Counted from the first letter of the stretch, positions 1 to 10,118 are shown. The stretch: 64,000 nucleotides of DNA from SAR116 cluster bacterium AG-447-A06 (GCA_003212345.1 QCPZ01000002.1:62001-126000); one strand, 5' to 3'. Notes: a model not told the origin generated them from the letters alone. Translations and numbers: made by a program.

Positions 1-362
1 CATGGGTTCGCCATCCAAGTCTGCCTGATCATCCTGGACATGAATTGGCAAAACGAATGATGCCGCGCGGTGCCGGGTCAATTATTGTTTTCGGACTTAA
101 GGGTGGGCGTGATGCTGGCCGCGCCTTCATCGAGTCGGTGGAACTTGCATCCCACCTTGCCAATGTCGGGGATGCAAAAACATTAGTGATCCATCCCGCA
201 AGCACAACACATTCTCACATTTCAGCCGAGGCAATGGTTGAAGGCGGGCTGTCTGATGATATGATCAGAATTTCAGTGGGGCTCGAAGATTTTACAGATA
301 TTAAAGCTGATTTTGAGCTTGGATTCCTGGCCGCAGCCAAAAAACTCAAATTGAAAGAATGA
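1..362 (+). CDS. O-acetylhomoserine sulfhydrylase-type PLP enzyme, C-terminal part
   Basis: The reading frame is open from the window edge and stops at 360-362, so the 5' end lies outside. About 119 residues are visible. They start with a segment of the form VRHPSLPDHPGHELAKR followed by GAGSIIVFGLKGG, typical of the C-terminal domain of Cys/Met-metabolism PLP enzymes of the MetY branch. The stretch HPASTTHSHIS and the ending RISVGLEDFTDI match the usual C-terminal signature. Members make homocysteine or methionine precursors from O-acetyl- or O-succinylhomoserine and sulfide. The PLP lysine is not in view, so MetY, MetZ and cystathionine-type enzymes cannot be fully separated. Confidence 0.85.
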   Translation, partial: WVRHPSLPDHPGHELAKRMMPRGAGSIIVFGLKGGRDAGRAFIESVELASHLANVGDAKTLVIHPASTTHSHISAEAMVEGGLSDDMIRISVGLEDFTDIKADFELGFLAAAKKLKLKE

Positions 363-390
363 TTGCCCCGTCAGCGAGGAAGTCCAAACG

Positions 391-1197
391 ATGAAGCACC
401 AGCTTTTCGACACTAATGTTCATATTGCCACCGGTGGACGCACTTTTAATAATGATGGTGAAGTATTGGTATTTATCCATGGTAGTGGACAAAGCCATTT
501 AACTTGGATTTTGCAAAGTCGTTATTTTGCCTACCGCGGCTATCAGGTTTTAGCTCCTGATTTTCCAGGGCACGGTTTATCAGGTGGCACGCCCCTGGAC
601 TCAATCGAAGCTATGGCCGATTGGATAATTGCACTTCTTGACAGTCTGGACGTCAACGCCGCTTGTCTTGTTGGACATTCGCAAGGTTGTCTTGTCACAA
701 TTGATGCAGCTGCCCGCTATCCTGACCGCGTTGCGCGGGTTGGGCTCATTGCCGGTGCTCTAGCCATCCCGGTAAATGACCACTTACTGTCATTATCCGA
801 TAAAGCTCTCAGCAAAGCTATACAAGCCATGATAAGCTGGGGGCATGGCCCAATGGGCCACATGCATGATAACACGCAGCCGGGCCACTCATTTTTGGGA
901 TTTGGCAATCAATTGATGGCGGCTAACAACCAAAATGCGTTAAAAAATGATCTAATTGCCTGTAACAAATATAAAAATGGTGAAGATTCGGCATCAAAAA
1001 TTCAGCAACCAGCGCTTTGCATTCTTGCTGAAAAAGACAAGATGACTCCCTTAAAATTTGGGCAGCAAATGGCTAACACTCTAATTCGAGGGCAAGTTAC
1101 TGTAATAGAGTCCGCTGGACATATGCTGCCAGCAGAATTCCCCAATGAGGTTAATACAGCGTTACGCAATTTCCTGAATGAAACCGATAAGAGTTAG
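391..1197 (+). CDS. alpha/beta hydrolase
   Basis: A 268-residue alpha/beta-hydrolase fold protein. The oxyanion-hole motif HGSG is at residues 30-33, the nucleophile elbow G-H-S-Q-G puts Ser97 at the active site, an acid is plausible in AEKDKMTP, and the catalytic His lies in SAGHMLPAEFP near the C-terminus. A GAGGAAG ribosome site sits 9 bases before ATG 391. The next gene, a beta-oxidation fusion enzyme, begins 4 bases after the stop, so the two are probably co-transcribed. The substrate may be an ester or CoA thioester, but the sequence does not say. Confidence 0.85.
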   Translation: MKHQLFDTNVHIATGGRTFNNDGEVLVFIHGSGQSHLTWILQSRYFAYRGYQVLAPDFPGHGLSGGTPLDSIEAMADWIIALLDSLDVNAACLVGHSQGCLVTIDAAARYPDRVARVGLIAGALAIPVNDHLLSLSDKALSKAIQAMISWGHGPMGHMHDNTQPGHSFLGFGNQLMAANNQNALKNDLIACNKYKNGEDSASKIQQPALCILAEKDKMTPLKFGQQMANTLIRGQVTVIESAGHMLPAEFPNEVNTALRNFLNETDKS

Positions 1198-1201
1198 AAG
1201 A

Positions 1202-3553
1202 ATGACTAATACTGTTTTTAATAATATTGCCGTTATTGGGGCTGGCACAATGGGAAGTGGCATCGCAGCGCAAATTGCCAATGCGGGCTGTGATGTTTTG
1301 CTTCTTGACCTCGGATCAAAGGACCAAAATACTAAAACGCCGGCAGCAGCAGCCCTCGATAGGTTGTTGGCTTCGGACCCGCCTCAATTGATGCATAAAC
1401 GTAATGTAGAACGAATTACTACCGGCACAATCGATACCGATTTTAACAAACTTTCTGAATGTGATTGGATCATTGAGGCTGTTGTAGAGCGCCTCGATGT
1501 AAAAAAAGCTCTGTATAAACGTCTCGATAACGTAATAAGTGCAGATTGTATCGTTAGTTCCAATACCTCAACCATTCCAATTAAACTGCTAGTTGAAGAT
1601 ATGCCAACATCATTCAGGGAGAGGTTTGCAATCACGCATTATTTTAACCCAGTGCGTTATATGCGCCTTTTGGAATTAGTTCGCGGTAAAGATACAAGCA
1701 GTCGGGTCATAAGCAAATTAGCAGATTTCAATGATCGTTCTCTTGGTAAGGGTGTTGTGCGCTGTGCAGATACGCCCGGGTTCTTGGGCAATCGCGTTGG
1801 CGTATTTGCTTTGCAAGTGGGTATCGACGAGGCCATTAGCTGCGGACTTTCAGTCGAAGATGCTGACGCCTTGATGGGTCGACCAATGGGCATTCCAAAG
1901 ACTGGTGTGTTTGGTTTATACGATCTGATTGGCATAGATTTGATGGTGGATGTTGTAAAGTCACTAAATAATATTCTACCCGCTGGTGACGCCTTCCACG
2001 TTGTTGGAAAAGAAAATAAAACTATTACCTCAATGATTAAAAATGGCTTTACAGGAAACAAAGGAAGGGGCGGTTTTTACAAAACAGGCCCAGACGGCCT
2101 TTCACATACACTTCAGCTTGTTGGACACAAAGGGGGAAACCTTCCACCTTACGCAGCTGCAAAAAAGGAATTGCCAGAATTAGCAATTAAAGCAGCAGCT
2201 GCATTGGCTCAAAATAAAGAGCCACTCACCAAAATTATTGAAGGTAATTCAAACCACGCAAAATTTTGTCGTCGGGTGCTTGGGCGGGTCTTGTCTTACG
2301 CGGCAAGTCTCTTGCCTACTGTAACTGAAACTCCCCAAGACATCGATGACGCCATGAAGCTTGGGTTTAATTGGCAGCGGGGCCCCTTTGAGTTAATAGA
2401 TGCCATCGGCCACAGCAAAATGAAGGAATTGCTGAAAGAAGCTGGGGTGAAAACTCCAGATGCTCTTCAGCATGATCAACCCTTTTATAAAGTAGATGGA
2501 AGTGCCTTGACGGTCCGGCACGCCGATAAAAAATATAAGCCTTTTAGCTTGCCTCCCGGTGTAATCCGGTTCCAAATGAAACGTCGGACTATGACCCCAA
2601 TTTTGGAAAATGAAGCTGCTAGTCTTTTTGTCCTGAATGGCTTTGCTGAAGGCGTAAATGACCTGAGGCTGGTGGAATTTCACTCAAAAGCAAATGCACT
2701 TACAGACGCCTCAATGGAAATTGTTTCAGCAGCAGCTGAAGACCATGGGAGCGGCATCATTATCCACAACGACGCCCAACATTTTTCTGCTGGGGTGGAC
2801 CTTAATGCATTTCGGAATTACATCGAAAAAGAAGACTGGAATGGCATTGATGCCTTCCTAAGACGGTTTCAAGAGGCGGTTTGCAAACTCAAATATACCC
2901 CGGTTCCTGTAATTGGAGCACCGTCTGGCCTCGCTGCAGGTGGCGGTTTTGAAGTGCTTGCACATTGCGATAGATTAGTCGCCCATACCAATTCAGTTAT
3001 GGGACTCGTAGAGTCAGCGGTTGGTGTTGTTCCGGGTGGTGGTGGCATAAAGGAAACATACCTCAGATGGTTTAATGCCAAAAAATCCTGGGAAGATGCA
3101 GCCTGGAACACTTGGATGAATCTGGGTTATGCGGCCACAGGCTCATCTCCCGAACTTTCAGCAAAACTGCAATATTTTCTTGAGGGCCGCGATGAAACAG
3201 TCATGAACCGCGACCGCCTTCTCACACGCGCAATAACATTAGTCGGAGAAATGCAAGACAACTACTCGGCACCAGGAAAACCAAGCTTAAGATTTGCTAA
3301 TCATGGTTTACTTGAAAAAATGTCTGACTTTATGGAAGCGGGTGTCGAGCGCGGTGACTTTATGCCTCATGACAAAACAGTCGCGATGACCATAGCCGGC
3401 GTGATGATAGACGCAACCGGACAGAACGGTGAGGCTACTGAAAATATGCTATATGAACGGGAGCGCGAGGCCTTTATAAAGCTTGCCAAGACATCTGCCA
3501 CATATCAACGCATATCCACTATGCTGGATGATGGCGCACCGGTGCGCAACTAG
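1202..3553 (+). CDS. 3-hydroxyacyl-CoA dehydrogenase / enoyl-CoA hydratase fusion (FadN-like)
   Basis: A two-function beta-oxidation enzyme of 783 residues. The N-terminal Rossmann domain starts with VIGAGTMGSGIA. It is followed by the 3-hydroxyacyl-CoA dehydrogenase C-terminal domains (about residues 190-440; THYFNPVRYMRLLELV is characteristic) and by a C-terminal crotonase domain from about residue 480 (FSAGVDLN, GLAAGGGFE, LVESAVGVVPGGGG). This order, dehydrogenase then hydratase, is that of Bacillus FadN and the reverse of FadB. An upstream in-frame start at 1178 would overlap the hydrolase gene, so ATG 1202 is preferred. No thiolase gene is adjacent. Confidence 0.88.
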   Translation: MTNTVFNNIAVIGAGTMGSGIAAQIANAGCDVLLLDLGSKDQNTKTPAAAALDRLLASDPPQLMHKRNVERITTGTIDTDFNKLSECDWIIEAVVERLDVKKALYKRLDNVISADCIVSSNTSTIPIKLLVEDMPTSFRERFAITHYFNPVRYMRLLELVRGKDTSSRVISKLADFNDRSLGKGVVRCADTPGFLGNRVGVFALQVGIDEAISCGLSVEDADALMGRPMGIPKTGVFGLYDLIGIDLMVDVVKSLNNILPAGDAFHVVGKENKTITSMIKNGFTGNKGRGGFYKTGPDGLSHTLQLVGHKGGNLPPYAAAKKELPELAIKAAAALAQNKEPLTKIIEGNSNHAKFCRRVLGRVLSYAASLLPTVTETPQDIDDAMKLGFNWQRGPFELIDAIGHSKMKELLKEAGVKTPDALQHDQPFYKVDGSALTVRHADKKYKPFSLPPGVIRFQMKRRTMTPILENEAASLFVLNGFAEGVNDLRLVEFHSKANALTDASMEIVSAAAEDHGSGIIIHNDAQHFSAGVDLNAFRNYIEKEDWNGIDAFLRRFQEAVCKLKYTPVPVIGAPSGLAAGGGFEVLAHCDRLVAHTNSVMGLVESAVGVVPGGGGIKETYLRWFNAKKSWEDAAWNTWMNLGYAATGSSPELSAKLQYFLEGRDETVMNRDRLLTRAITLVGEMQDNYSAPGKPSLRFANHGLLEKMSDFMEAGVERGDFMPHDKTVAMTIAGVMIDATGQNGEATENMLYEREREAFIKLAKTSATYQRISTMLDDGAPVRN

Positions 3554-3568
3554 TTAGTAGCATGTAAT

Positions 3569-5116
3569 CTATAGTGAAATTTTAAACTGACTTCGCAATT
3601 CCGCGTCAAGCTCCTTTGAAATATGGTTTGGATGATAATTTTGCAAAATCTCTTCTTTGCGTTTTCGCGCATTATCTAAAAGATTAGGTTTACCCAGTTC
3701 TTCCCATTCCTTCGGGCTAGATCGATCAGAAATCTCAGGATAAATGTATTCGGTTTGCATTAAAGTGATTGTTTGGTCATGTCCAAGATAATGGCCAGGC
3801 CCACCCATACACACATCCTTCATAACCTGCACACCAAGCGTCGACTCATTTACTTCAATCCCCCGCACACATCGCAAACACTGACCAAGCATATCATTAT
3901 CAATAATCAGACTATCCAAACAAAATCCTAAAAGTGAGGCATGCATACCAGCTGCTTCATAAACCATATTCAGCCCCGACAGGCCTGCCATTACTAACGT
4001 GGAGCCCTTCTCATAACCTGATTGTGCATCAGGCATTTTAGAATCCGCCATGCCGGCCGCAGCACCGCCAGGTAAATCATAAAATTGCAGCATCTGTGCG
4101 CAGGCAGCGGTTAGCAGGCCCTGCTCGCCGGACCCGCCTGACATGGCCCCTGTTCGTAAATCCGATACAAATGGCCATGTTCCACAAATGCAAGGATGAC
4201 CGGCTTGCATTGCATTAACATAAATCAGACCTGCAATAACTTCCGATAGAGCTTGTGCAACAGCGCCGGCAATACTAGCCGGGGCAGTCGCGCCAGCTTG
4301 ACCAGCCGATAGTAATAAAACCGGCATGCCATTACGAACCGCTTCTTCCATAACAAGGCAGGACTCGGTTGCAAATCTTAGGGGAGGCACGACAAAGCAA
4401 TTACTATTGGATACAAATGGACGAGCTCGCCACTTTTCTTCACTGCCAGCAACTTGGTGCAGCATATCAAAAACAGGAGCCATATACTCAGCTTCAGTAA
4501 AACTGCACCCAACATGTTTGGTAGTGCCTTTGATCGATGCATAAACCGTATTGAAATCAAGGTCTGCGGGGTTGAGGATGTCTCGAGCAACCATTGGACG
4601 CTGGAAAAAATGGATGTTATCCATTTGGTCAACAATGCGGGCAGCATCGTAAATATCAGCAAGATAAGACTCGCGATATTCATTTTTTTCAACATCCACG
4701 ACGTGAACCGCCGCACCGGCCGTTCCGTAATGCACGCGGGATCCTGATAGCGATAAATCATGTTTTGAATTTTGCCCATACAGGTTGATATTTCGGGCAC
4801 ATTTTGAGAGCGTATCTTCGACCAATGCGCGGGGAAACCGGACCCGGCCATCATCCCCCAGAACCGCACCAGCATCAGTCATGTATTTTATCCCTGATTC
4901 CGGCGCCTGACTTAAGCCTATTTCTTCCAGAATCTGATAGACCGTTACATCAATAGATTTTACCGATTCTGCATCCAACGGTTTAAATTGCCCACCCTCA
5001 AGCCCTGCGCGGACCGGCCTCAGATCCCTTGCCAGTGGGGCAGCGCGTAAGGAGCGCCTTGCTTCACGGCCACCGCTACGTCGTGATGCATTTGGGATAT
5101 TTTTGTCATAGATCAT
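3569..5116 (-). CDS. Pyrrolysine-free MttB-family methyltransferase
   Basis: 515 residues of the trimethylamine methyltransferase (MttB/COG5598) superfamily. The N-terminal pattern APLARDLRPVRAGLEGGQFKPL, the central HPCICGTWPFVSDLRTGAMSGGSGEQ and the C-terminal CMGGPGHYLGHDQT are family hallmarks. The frame is complete without any in-frame UAG, so this is a non-Pyl member. Characterised non-Pyl members (for example Desulfitobacterium MtgB) move a methyl group from glycine betaine or another quaternary amine to a corrinoid protein. No corrinoid protein or activator is encoded nearby. It is last in an operon with two dimethylglycine/sarcosine dehydrogenase-type genes, 30 bases behind the previous one, which points to methylated amines. 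The exact substrate is not known. Confidence 0.88.
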   Translation of the reverse strand: MIYDKNIPNASRRSGGREARRSLRAAPLARDLRPVRAGLEGGQFKPLDAESVKSIDVTVYQILEEIGLSQAPESGIKYMTDAGAVLGDDGRVRFPRALVEDTLSKCARNINLYGQNSKHDLSLSGSRVHYGTAGAAVHVVDVEKNEYRESYLADIYDAARIVDQMDNIHFFQRPMVARDILNPADLDFNTVYASIKGTTKHVGCSFTEAEYMAPVFDMLHQVAGSEEKWRARPFVSNSNCFVVPPLRFATESCLVMEEAVRNGMPVLLLSAGQAGATAPASIAGAVAQALSEVIAGLIYVNAMQAGHPCICGTWPFVSDLRTGAMSGGSGEQGLLTAACAQMLQFYDLPGGAAAGMADSKMPDAQSGYEKGSTLVMAGLSGLNMVYEAAGMHASLLGFCLDSLIIDNDMLGQCLRCVRGIEVNESTLGVQVMKDVCMGGPGHYLGHDQTITLMQTEYIYPEISDRSSPKEWEELGKPNLLDNARKRKEEILQNYHPNHISKELDAELRSQFKISL

Positions 5117-5146
5117 CCGCCTTGTCTCCCCAACCGATATTCATGA

Positions 5147-7618
5147 TCAAAGTTTTACCTGCAGTGCTTTGGGATCGTAAAACGGGCGCAAACTTGCATC
5201 TGCGTCGAACAACTTACCCGCAACATCAATCTGGTAATGGGAGTTTAATTGAGCCTCAGCAGTTTCGCCAACAGCGCTGCACTTGACATAACCAAGGCCA
5301 ATGGCTCCGCCAAGATGGTGACCATAATTACCGCTGGTTAGATAGCCAATGACCACACCATCACGGTAAATTGCTTCATTGTGATACAACAGCGGATCCG
5401 GATCCTCCAAGCGGAACTGCATTAGGCGTTGCGAAAGGCCATCATTACGCTTTGCCTTTACCGCATCAGCGCCAATCATCGGGCCAAACTTGCCGGGCTG
5501 TTTATTTTCTTTTACGGCAAACCCCAAACCGGCTTCCAATACATGATCTTCATTTGAGATATCATGACCAAAATGGCGGAACCCCTTTTCAATGCGACAG
5601 CTATCAAGTGCATGGAGGCCGCACATGGCAAGCGGGTGGTCTTTGCGGCGAGCGGCAATTGTTTCAAACACATGGGCCGACATATCAGCTGATACATAAA
5701 TCTCCCACCCCAATTCACCAACATAACTGACACGGTGTGCCCTCGCGATGGCATGGCCAATCTCGATAGGCTGCATTGTCCCAAAGGGAAAATCCTTATT
5801 TTCTAGGCTTTGTGGAATTAATGGCTTCAGGAATGAACGCGCGTCTGGTCCCATCACCACAAAGACAGATTCAGACACGGTAATATCAACCGCAATAGCA
5901 TGAGATGAATCAGGAATGTGACCGTTGATCCAATGCAGGTCACGTCGAATAGTTGCAGCTGGAGTTACGATCAAAAATTCATCTGCGCTGAGCCTTGTAA
6001 TCGTGACATCAGCCTCGATATGACCCTCGGAATTAAGAAACTGCGTATAGACAATCTTGCCAACTGGCACAGCAACATCATTGGCCGCAATACGCTGAAG
6101 CACCGCCTCCGCATCACGCCCAATCAATTTGATTTTGCCAAAGCTGGACATGTCAAACATCCCCACCTTCCGCCGTACGGCCATATGTTCTGCTGCACTA
6201 TATTCAAACCAATTCTGACGACGCCAACTATAGTCGTATTCAGCTTTTTTGCCAGCATCCTTTGCAGCTTTTGGCAGGAACCAATTGGCCCTTTCCCAGC
6301 CAGAGATTTCGCCAAAACATGCACCTTCTGTTTTGAGGTAGCTGTGGATTGGTGAACGCCGAACACCACGCGCTGAGGCGAATTGGCGGTAAGGAAAATG
6401 ATCGGCATATAGCAGGCCAAGCGTTTCTGAGACGCGACTTTGTAAGTAGCTACGATTTGCTTGAAATGGCTGCATTCTTCGAATATCAACATCCCATAAA
6501 TCAATTGGTGCCTCGCCTCGATCCATCCAATCAGCAAGCACCATTCCCGCACCACCGGCCGATTGAATACCCACAGAATTAAACCCGGCTGCAACAAAGA
6601 AATTGCCCAGTTCTGGCGCCTCGCCAAGGACATACCGATCATCGGGGGTAAAACTCTCCGGGCCATTAAAAAAAGTCTGGATACCAGCTGAGGCGAGCAT
6701 TGGGAACCGTTCAACAGCCTTTTCTAGAATTGGTTCAAAATGATCAAAATCTTCGGGGAGCGAGTCAAATTCAAAATCTTCGGGAATACCCCCCATACCC
6801 CACGGCTTTGAGTTTGGTTCAAACGCCCCAAGCAAAATTTTACCAGCGTCTTCTTTGTAATAGGCGCATTCATCAGGCACTCTTAACACCGGTAGATTTG
6901 GCGATAAACCGGTCATTGCCTCGGTCACAATGTAAAAATGCTCGCATGCATGAAGCGGGACCGCCACACCTGCCATGGCACCAATTTCACGACCCCACAT
7001 GCCGCCAGCATTCACCACATAATCAGCATTGATAGGCCCACGATCCGTCTCAACACCGGTAACCCGGCCATTAGCCTGATTGACCCCCGTTACCTTAACA
7101 CCTTGAAGTATTGAGGCGCCAAAATTACGTGCCCCTTTTGCCAAAGCTTGAGTGATGTTCACGGGATCTGCCTGCCCGTCTTTTGGTAGCCACACACCGC
7201 CGACGGCATCATCAGTCATCAATCCTGGATATCGGCTTGCAATATCGCCGGGGCTAATCTCGTCAATTTCAACACCGAACGCACGCGCCATCGCAGCAGA
7301 TCGCCGCAGTTCCTCCATGCGTTCATCAGTAAGCGCAACCGTGATTGATCCATTGCGCTTAAACCCTGTGGCAACTCCTGTTTCAGCCTCAAGGCCGAAA
7401 TAAAGTTCCTGTGAATATTTGGCAAGTCGCGTCATGTTTTGTGTTGCCCGAAGTTGGGCAATCAGACCTGCCGCATGCCATGTGGTGCCACAGGTTAATT
7501 GCTTGCGTTCCAGCAGTACAACATCACGCCAGCCCAACTTGCCAAGATGATATGCAATTGAGCAACCAACGACACCGCCACCAATAATTACCGCACGCGC
7601 TCCTGATGGGATTTGCAT
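5147..7618 (-). CDS. FAD-dependent dimethylglycine/sarcosine dehydrogenase-type protein with GcvT domain (copy 1)
   Basis: 823 residues. An N-terminal DAO-type FAD domain carries VIIGGGVVGCSIAYHL, and its T-W-H-A-A-G motif near residue 48 holds the histidine that binds FAD covalently in DMGDH and SarDH. A middle FAO_M domain follows (ETFFNGPESFTPDDR-type region), then a GcvT-like tetrahydrofolate-binding half from about residue 440 (FDMSSFGKIKLIGRDA, VGELGWEIYV, KGFRHFGHDIS). Such enzymes demethylate N-methyl amino acids and pass the methyl carbon to tetrahydrofolate. The start ATG is 4 bases after the upstream paralogue's stop, with AAGGGG overlapping that stop. The choice between dimethylglycine, sarcosine or another N-methyl amine is open. 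Confidence 0.87.
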   Translation of the reverse strand: MQIPSGARAVIIGGGVVGCSIAYHLGKLGWRDVVLLERKQLTCGTTWHAAGLIAQLRATQNMTRLAKYSQELYFGLEAETGVATGFKRNGSITVALTDERMEELRRSAAMARAFGVEIDEISPGDIASRYPGLMTDDAVGGVWLPKDGQADPVNITQALAKGARNFGASILQGVKVTGVNQANGRVTGVETDRGPINADYVVNAGGMWGREIGAMAGVAVPLHACEHFYIVTEAMTGLSPNLPVLRVPDECAYYKEDAGKILLGAFEPNSKPWGMGGIPEDFEFDSLPEDFDHFEPILEKAVERFPMLASAGIQTFFNGPESFTPDDRYVLGEAPELGNFFVAAGFNSVGIQSAGGAGMVLADWMDRGEAPIDLWDVDIRRMQPFQANRSYLQSRVSETLGLLYADHFPYRQFASARGVRRSPIHSYLKTEGACFGEISGWERANWFLPKAAKDAGKKAEYDYSWRRQNWFEYSAAEHMAVRRKVGMFDMSSFGKIKLIGRDAEAVLQRIAANDVAVPVGKIVYTQFLNSEGHIEADVTITRLSADEFLIVTPAATIRRDLHWINGHIPDSSHAIAVDITVSESVFVVMGPDARSFLKPLIPQSLENKDFPFGTMQPIEIGHAIARAHRVSYVGELGWEIYVSADMSAHVFETIAARRKDHPLAMCGLHALDSCRIEKGFRHFGHDISNEDHVLEAGLGFAVKENKQPGKFGPMIGADAVKAKRNDGLSQRLMQFRLEDPDPLLYHNEAIYRDGVVIGYLTSGNYGHHLGGAIGLGYVKCSAVGETAEAQLNSHYQIDVAGKLFDADASLRPFYDPKALQVKL

Positions 7619-7622
7619 TCTA

Positions 7623-10118
7623 TTACCCCTTCATCTTGATATTTTTAGGATCGTAAAGTACATGCTCCTCAACCAGCGTGGCTCGGCGTGGACGGCCCAG
7701 CACATTCACCGATATGTCTGACCCACTTTTTACGGCCTTGCGATCGACAACCGCCATCGCAATTGATGCTCCTACTCGGTGCCCATAGCCGCTTGAGACA
7801 ACCAGCCCCGCATCGGCACCATCAATTAAAACACTACTTAAATAAACTGCCTCGCCAAATGGACCATCATCCTCAGGATCATCCACCACGAGGGTTACAA
7901 ATTCACGGCCGCTGCCTGTCTGACTTTCGCTTTTGAGCGCAGCCCGCCCGACAAAATCTTCCTTGTTGAAATTGACCCAACGGCCAAGCCCAGACTCCAG
8001 CATCGTATAGTCAGATGTCAAATCAGTTTTCCACGATCGATAGCCTTTTTCTAACCGCATCGAGTCAAGTGCCAGCATGCCAAAGGGTCGTAGCTGATGC
8101 GCCTCACCAGCTGCCAAAACAGAGTCATAAACCGAAACAACATCACTCATTTTGCAATGTAGCTCAAATCCAGCTTCACCGGCATATGACACACGGATTG
8201 CGGTCACCTCAAAGCCAGCAATTCTGACTTTCTGATGGCTTAGCCATGGAAAATCTTCAGTCGATGTTGTTTGGCCCATTACCGCCGCCAGAATGGCGGG
8301 CGCTTTTGGTCCAGTCACCAGCAAGGTGGCAAGGTCTCGCGTTACATCAGCGATATTAATACTTTTGTTTTTTGGCAGACTGGCATTCAGTAAATCACGA
8401 TCATGCCAATATGCACCTGCACCAGTCATCAACAAGAAGTCATTTTCAGCAAAGCGTGTCACAGTCATTTCGCTCAAAACCTTGCCTTTTGGTGAGGCAA
8501 AATAAACGAGACCAATGCGGCCAAAGAGTGGCAAATTACCAGTGATTTGCGTCTTCAACCAGTCATCTGCACCCACCCCAGTGACATGAAACCGAGAGAA
8601 TCCAGTCAACTCTATAATGCCAGCATGGGCTGCAACATGACGGCACTCATCCCCAACCGTATCAAACCAATGCTGGCGATCATAGCTATTAGCAGCCAGG
8701 CGGTCATCGTCATTTGATGGGAACCAGTCAGCTCGTTCCCAGCCACCATAGCTGCCGAATTCGGCTCCAGCTTCTGCAAGGCGATCGTAAAGCGGCGAGT
8801 ATTTAGCCTTACGCCCTGCTGGCCATTGGATCTGCGGAAAATGCATAGCGTATTCATGGCTATAGGTTTCAATAGCTTTGGCCGCCGTGTAGCGAACATC
8901 GACATGATCAGTAAATCTGCGCGGGTCAACCGCCCAGCTATCACTCTCGGTTTCGCCCTCAACAATCATCTCAGCAAGCAGCTTGCCAGCCCCGCCCGCC
9001 TGTACAATACCAAAGGTAAAGACACACGCCTCAAACGCGTTTGGCACACCCGGCATTGGCCCAATTAACGGGAGACCATCCGGTGTATATGGTATGGGCC
9101 CATTTACCACCCTTTTAATGCCCGCAGTACCAAGAAGTGGCACTCGCGCACAGGCATCTTCAATATACCACTCCAAACGATCAAGATCATCGTTATAGAG
9201 CTGAAAGGAAAAGTCATCTGGCATTGGATCATCAGCCTCCAGCCAATGTGCTCGGCAGTTCTTTTCATAGGGGCCAAGCAGTAGACCGTCTTTTTCCTGC
9301 CGCAGATAATAGGAGCTGTCCGGGTCCCGTATCAAGGGCAGCTTTTTATCACGCGCTGTCAATTCAGGAATAGGTTCGGTAATTAAATACTGATGCGCCA
9401 ATGATACGCATGGCACATCACGGCCAAACATCACACCAAGTTCACCAGCGCGGTACCCAGCTGCATTAATCACATATTCAGCACGAATTTCCCCATTTGG
9501 TGTGGCGATTTTCCATTCACCGTCAACATGTTCAACGCCCGTAACAGGACAAAAACGAACAATCTTCGCACCCATATCGCGCGCACCTTTGGCTAATGCT
9601 TGGGTCAATTGTGCCGGATCAATATCACCGTCCAGGGGATCCCACTGGCCACCATAAAGATCATGTGTCTCAAGAAAGGGATACATCGCCTGCATGTCAC
9701 TATTCGACATTTCCTCAAATTCTATGCCCATATGTCGACCCATTGCTTGAACATGCCGGAATTCTTCCATGCGCTGGCGACTGTGCGCCAAACGGATGGC
9801 ACCAGTGACATGATAATTCATGGGGTAACCCACCAGATCACCGAGCTTGCGATAAAGTTGGGTAGAATAGGACTGGATTTTCATCATCGTCCATGAGCCA
9901 ACAAAATTCGGGCAATTCCCTGCTGCATGCCATGTTGAACCTGACGTTAGTTCGCTCTTCTCCAACAAAACACAATCAGTCCAGCCCATTTCAGCCAAAT
10001 GATACAGAACTGAACAGCCAACAGCACCGCCACCAATCACGACCGCACGAGCGGACGACGGAAGTTTCGTCGTCGGCTGCGCCCCCACCTCTTTTGCCAA
10101 ATTCGCCTGATCTGTCAT
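7623..10118 (-). CDS. FAD-dependent dimethylglycine/sarcosine dehydrogenase-type protein with GcvT domain (copy 2)
   Basis: 831 residues, the first gene of the three-gene methylated-amine operon. It has the same architecture as its neighbour: a FAD domain (VVIGGGAVGCSVLYHL; covalent-FAD motif GSTWHAAG), FAO_M domain (PIPYTPDGLPLIGP), then GcvT and GcvT_C domains (FSRFHVTGVGADDWL, VSYAGEAGFELH, KGYRSWKTDL). The motif after the FAD histidine (NCPNFVG) differs from copy 1 (LIAQLRA), so the pair probably take different substrates, for instance consecutive N-methyl amines. The start is ATG 10118, because GGGGAGAG lies 7 bases upstream; a longer frame using TTG at 10136 would contain that ribosome site. 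Confidence 0.87.
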   Translation of the reverse strand: MTDQANLAKEVGAQPTTKLPSSARAVVIGGGAVGCSVLYHLAEMGWTDCVLLEKSELTSGSTWHAAGNCPNFVGSWTMMKIQSYSTQLYRKLGDLVGYPMNYHVTGAIRLAHSRQRMEEFRHVQAMGRHMGIEFEEMSNSDMQAMYPFLETHDLYGGQWDPLDGDIDPAQLTQALAKGARDMGAKIVRFCPVTGVEHVDGEWKIATPNGEIRAEYVINAAGYRAGELGVMFGRDVPCVSLAHQYLITEPIPELTARDKKLPLIRDPDSSYYLRQEKDGLLLGPYEKNCRAHWLEADDPMPDDFSFQLYNDDLDRLEWYIEDACARVPLLGTAGIKRVVNGPIPYTPDGLPLIGPMPGVPNAFEACVFTFGIVQAGGAGKLLAEMIVEGETESDSWAVDPRRFTDHVDVRYTAAKAIETYSHEYAMHFPQIQWPAGRKAKYSPLYDRLAEAGAEFGSYGGWERADWFPSNDDDRLAANSYDRQHWFDTVGDECRHVAAHAGIIELTGFSRFHVTGVGADDWLKTQITGNLPLFGRIGLVYFASPKGKVLSEMTVTRFAENDFLLMTGAGAYWHDRDLLNASLPKNKSINIADVTRDLATLLVTGPKAPAILAAVMGQTTSTEDFPWLSHQKVRIAGFEVTAIRVSYAGEAGFELHCKMSDVVSVYDSVLAAGEAHQLRPFGMLALDSMRLEKGYRSWKTDLTSDYTMLESGLGRWVNFNKEDFVGRAALKSESQTGSGREFVTLVVDDPEDDGPFGEAVYLSSVLIDGADAGLVVSSGYGHRVGASIAMAVVDRKAVKSGSDISVNVLGRPRRATLVEEHVLYDPKNIKMKG

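Noticed and set aside
1178-1201. Upstream start for the beta-oxidation fusion gene
   Set aside because: It would overlap the end of the hydrolase gene and adds residues before the conserved Rossmann motif; ATG 1202 fits the spacing.
3569-5116. Pyrrolysine-containing trimethylamine methyltransferase
   Set aside because: The frame is complete without an in-frame UAG at the position used for pyrrolysine, so it belongs to the non-Pyl branch.
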